Positions 3,596-5,264 of a stretch of DNA of 5,264 nt are shown here, in pieces (position 1 is the first letter of the stretch; each line of letters begins with the position of its first letter). The translations under genes were made by a program, and so were the position numbers. Source of the stretch: Candidatus Parcubacteria bacterium. Its GTDB lineage: Bacteria > Patescibacteriota > Minisyncoccia > Minisyncoccales > Minisyncoccaceae. The notes under the pieces were generated by a model that was given only the letters and a program-made list of their open reading frames with translations, was not told the origin of the DNA and searched no databases. The DNA is taken from the NCBI GenBank assembly GCA_017992335.1, contig JAGOOU010000034.1, forward strand, positions 1 to 5,264. The letters run 5' to 3'.

Positions 3596-5264
3596 ATGGA
3601 AAATAAAATTCTCAAAATCAAAAAAAGAAATGGCGACATTGTAGATTTTAGTCAAGAAAAAATCACAAATGCGGTCTTCAAAGCCATTACTGCAACCAAA
3701 CAAGGCAATGGAAAGAAAACAAAAAAGATTTCCGACAAGATTGTTCAAATTTTGAACCGAAGATTTAAGAAAGAAGAGATTCCCAATGTTGAACAAATCC
3801 AAGACATTGTTGAAGAAGTGCTAATTTTAGAGGGAGAGGCAGTTGCAGCTAAAGCTTTTATACTTTACAGAGAACAAAGAAGAAGAATTAGAGAACAAGA
3901 AGTCATTAGTGAGGAAGCTGTAGATAGGGTAGATGATTATTTAGACAAACTTGACTGGGAGGTTCAAGAAAACTCCAATATGACTTTCTCTTTGCAAGGA
4001 TTAAACCACTATGGAGTATCATATATTGTTAAAAAATATTGGTTGAATAAAATTTATCCTAAAGAGGTTAGAGAAGCAAACGAATCAGGAGATGTTCACT
4101 TACACAATTTAGACACTCTTGCTTGTTATTGTGTTGGTTGGGACTTATATGATTTAATTTCTCGAGGTTTTGGAGGAGTAAATGGAAAAATAGAATCATT
4201 TCCTCCTAAACATTTTAGATCTGCTTTGGGTCAAGTGGTTAATTTTATGTATACTCTTCAAGGAGAGGCAGCTGGTGCAGTTTCTTTTTCTAATTTCGAC
4301 ACCCTTCTTGCTCCATTCATTCGTTATGATAATTTAAGTTATGCTCAAGTTGAACAAGCAATTCAAGAATTTCTATACAACATGGCAGTTCCAACAAGAG
4401 TAGGGTTTCAGTGTCCTTTTACAAATGTAACATTAGATTTAAAACCATCACCTGTTTTTGCTAACCAACCAGTAATTATCGGAGGAATGCCTCAAAAAGA
4501 AACTTACGGAGAATTTGAAGAAGAAATGAAAATGTTAGTTAAAGCATTTTATACAGCAATGATTAAAGGAGATAAAAGTGGAAGACCTTTTTCATTTCCA
4601 ATACCAACAATTAATATTACTCCTGATTTTCCTTGGGAAGATCCTGCTTTGGACGGTCTTTTTGAAGCATCAGCTAAATATGGTATAAATTATTTTGCTA
4701 ATTATTTGAATTCAGACATGAAACCAGAAGATGTTCGCTCTATGTGTTGCCGTTTAAGACTTGATTTAAGTGAATTAGCTAATAGAGGAGGAGGCGGATT
4801 ATTTGGATCAGGATCTTTAACCGGTAGTATTGGAGTAGTAACAGTTAATTTACCAAGAATCGGATATTTGTCTAAAACAAAAAAAGAGTTTTTAGAAAGA
4901 TTAGGAAATGTAATGGACGTTGCTAAAGAAAGTCTTGAGATTAAGAGAAAAACTATTGAAGAATATACTGGAAAAGGATTATATCCTTATTCTAGACACT
5001 ATCTAGCAGGCGTTAAAAAAGCAAAAGGCCAGTATTTCGCTAATCATTTCTCTACTATTGGAATTTCAGGAATGAACGAAGCTTTACTTAATTTTATTGG
5101 CGAAGATATTGGATCAAAAAAAGGAAGACAATTTGCCTTAGAAGTAATGGATTTTATGAGAGCAAGATTAGTAGAATATCAAAAAGAAACAGGTAATATT
5201 TATAACTTAGAAGCCACACCAGCAGAATCAACTTCTTATAGGTTGGCTCAAAAAGACAGAAAAC
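3596..5264 (+). CDS. nrdD: Anaerobic (class III) ribonucleoside-triphosphate reductase, incomplete at 3' end
   Basis: An open frame of 556 codons runs off the right edge. Residues 4-100 form an ATP-cone (KIKKRNGDIVDFSQEKITNAV to YREQRRRI), the allosteric dATP/ATP site. The NrdD catalytic barrel follows: GDVHLHNLDTLACYCVGWDL at 165-184, LGQVVNFMYTLQGEAAGAVSFSNFDT after it, then CPFTNVTLD from C273. Next come MCCRLRLD at 383-390 with the likely thiyl-radical cysteine C385, GGGGLFG from 398, GSIGVVTVNLPRIGY at 410-424, and LEATPAESTSYRLA at 538-551. The enzyme reduces NTPs to dNTPs without oxygen after a glycyl radical is installed by the radical-SAM activase NrdG. The C-terminal zinc site and glycyl-radical loop, and any nrdG, lie beyond the window. 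C179 probably corresponds to the second active-site cysteine. HLHD is HLHN here (N171). An in-frame TAG at 3584 fixes the start. Confidence 0.95.
   Translation, partial: MENKILKIKKRNGDIVDFSQEKITNAVFKAITATKQGNGKKTKKISDKIVQILNRRFKKEEIPNVEQIQDIVEEVLILEGEAVAAKAFILYREQRRRIREQEVISEEAVDRVDDYLDKLDWEVQENSNMTFSLQGLNHYGVSYIVKKYWLNKIYPKEVREANESGDVHLHNLDTLACYCVGWDLYDLISRGFGGVNGKIESFPPKHFRSALGQVVNFMYTLQGEAAGAVSFSNFDTLLAPFIRYDNLSYAQVEQAIQEFLYNMAVPTRVGFQCPFTNVTLDLKPSPVFANQPVIIGGMPQKETYGEFEEEMKMLVKAFYTAMIKGDKSGRPFSFPIPTINITPDFPWEDPALDGLFEASAKYGINYFANYLNSDMKPEDVRSMCCRLRLDLSELANRGGGGLFGSGSLTGSIGVVTVNLPRIGYLSKTKKEFLERLGNVMDVAKESLEIKRKTIEEYTGKGLYPYSRHYLAGVKKAKGQYFANHFSTIGISGMNEALLNFIGEDIGSKKGRQFALEVMDFMRARLVEYQKETGNIYNLEATPAESTSYRLAQKDRK

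Noticed and set aside
3512..3802. Minus-strand open frame of 96 codons over the ftsZ-nrdD junction
   Set aside because: It lies mostly antisense to the start of nrdD, which is a clear family match, and its peptide is Phe/Asn/Ile-rich with no recognisable domain. It is a shadow of AT-rich coding sequence.
1..5264. Alternative genetic code (TGA read as Gly or Trp)
   Set aside because: All recognised genes read through without in-frame TGA, tryptophan is always TGG, and all visible stops are TAA.
1..5264. CRISPR arrays, tRNA or rRNA genes, insertion sequences, riboswitches
   Set aside because: No repeated spacer-repeat units, no tRNA-like cloverleaf, no terminal inverted repeats or transposase, and no intergenic gap longer than 66 bases to hold a riboswitch.

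Overview
The window looks like chromosomal DNA from a small-genome, strictly fermentative or anaerobic bacterium, most likely of the Patescibacteria/CPR radiation (a Parcubacteria-like lineage). The grounds are strong AT richness, A/T-ending codons, AGA-dominated arginine, tightly packed genes, no Shine-Dalgarno motifs, short versions of YbeY and FtsZ, and a division cluster reduced to ftsA-ftsZ next to translation genes. Every visible stop is TAA. No in-frame TGA occurs in any gene, so nothing suggests the TGA-to-glycine recoding known in some CPR lineages. The lineage assignment is inference and no 16S gene is present.

Layout, all on the + strand: (1) 1-159, the end of a histidyl-tRNA synthetase gene (hisS); (2) 165-374, ribosomal protein bS21 (rpsU); (3) 379-870, a GatB/YqeY-domain protein, followed by an intrinsic terminator at 869-893; (4) a promoter at 902-929 leading into ybeY (937-1332), ftsA (1335-2594) and ftsZ (2596-3534), with gaps of only 1-2 bases; (5) a 61-base intergenic region holding a 16-bp operator-like palindrome and a near-consensus promoter; (6) nrdD (3596 to the window end, incomplete), the anaerobic class III ribonucleotide reductase. 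The nrdD gene occupies the last 1.67 kb as an open frame that runs off the edge.

This gives three transcription units: hisS-rpsU-yqeY (translation), ybeY-ftsA-ftsZ (ribosome/RNA maturation plus division), and nrdD (DNA precursor synthesis without oxygen). Both identified promoters place the predicted transcription start on, or one base before, the ATG, so ybeY and nrdD are candidates for leaderless mRNAs. None of the six visible start codons has a well-placed Shine-Dalgarno sequence.

The genes are mostly recognisable housekeeping families and I see no new multi-gene system. The unusual features are the leaderless promoter geometry, the palindrome over the nrdD -35 element, an FtsZ that stops after its globular core with no FtsA-binding tail, and an FtsA whose phosphate-2 loop has lost its conserved acidic residues.
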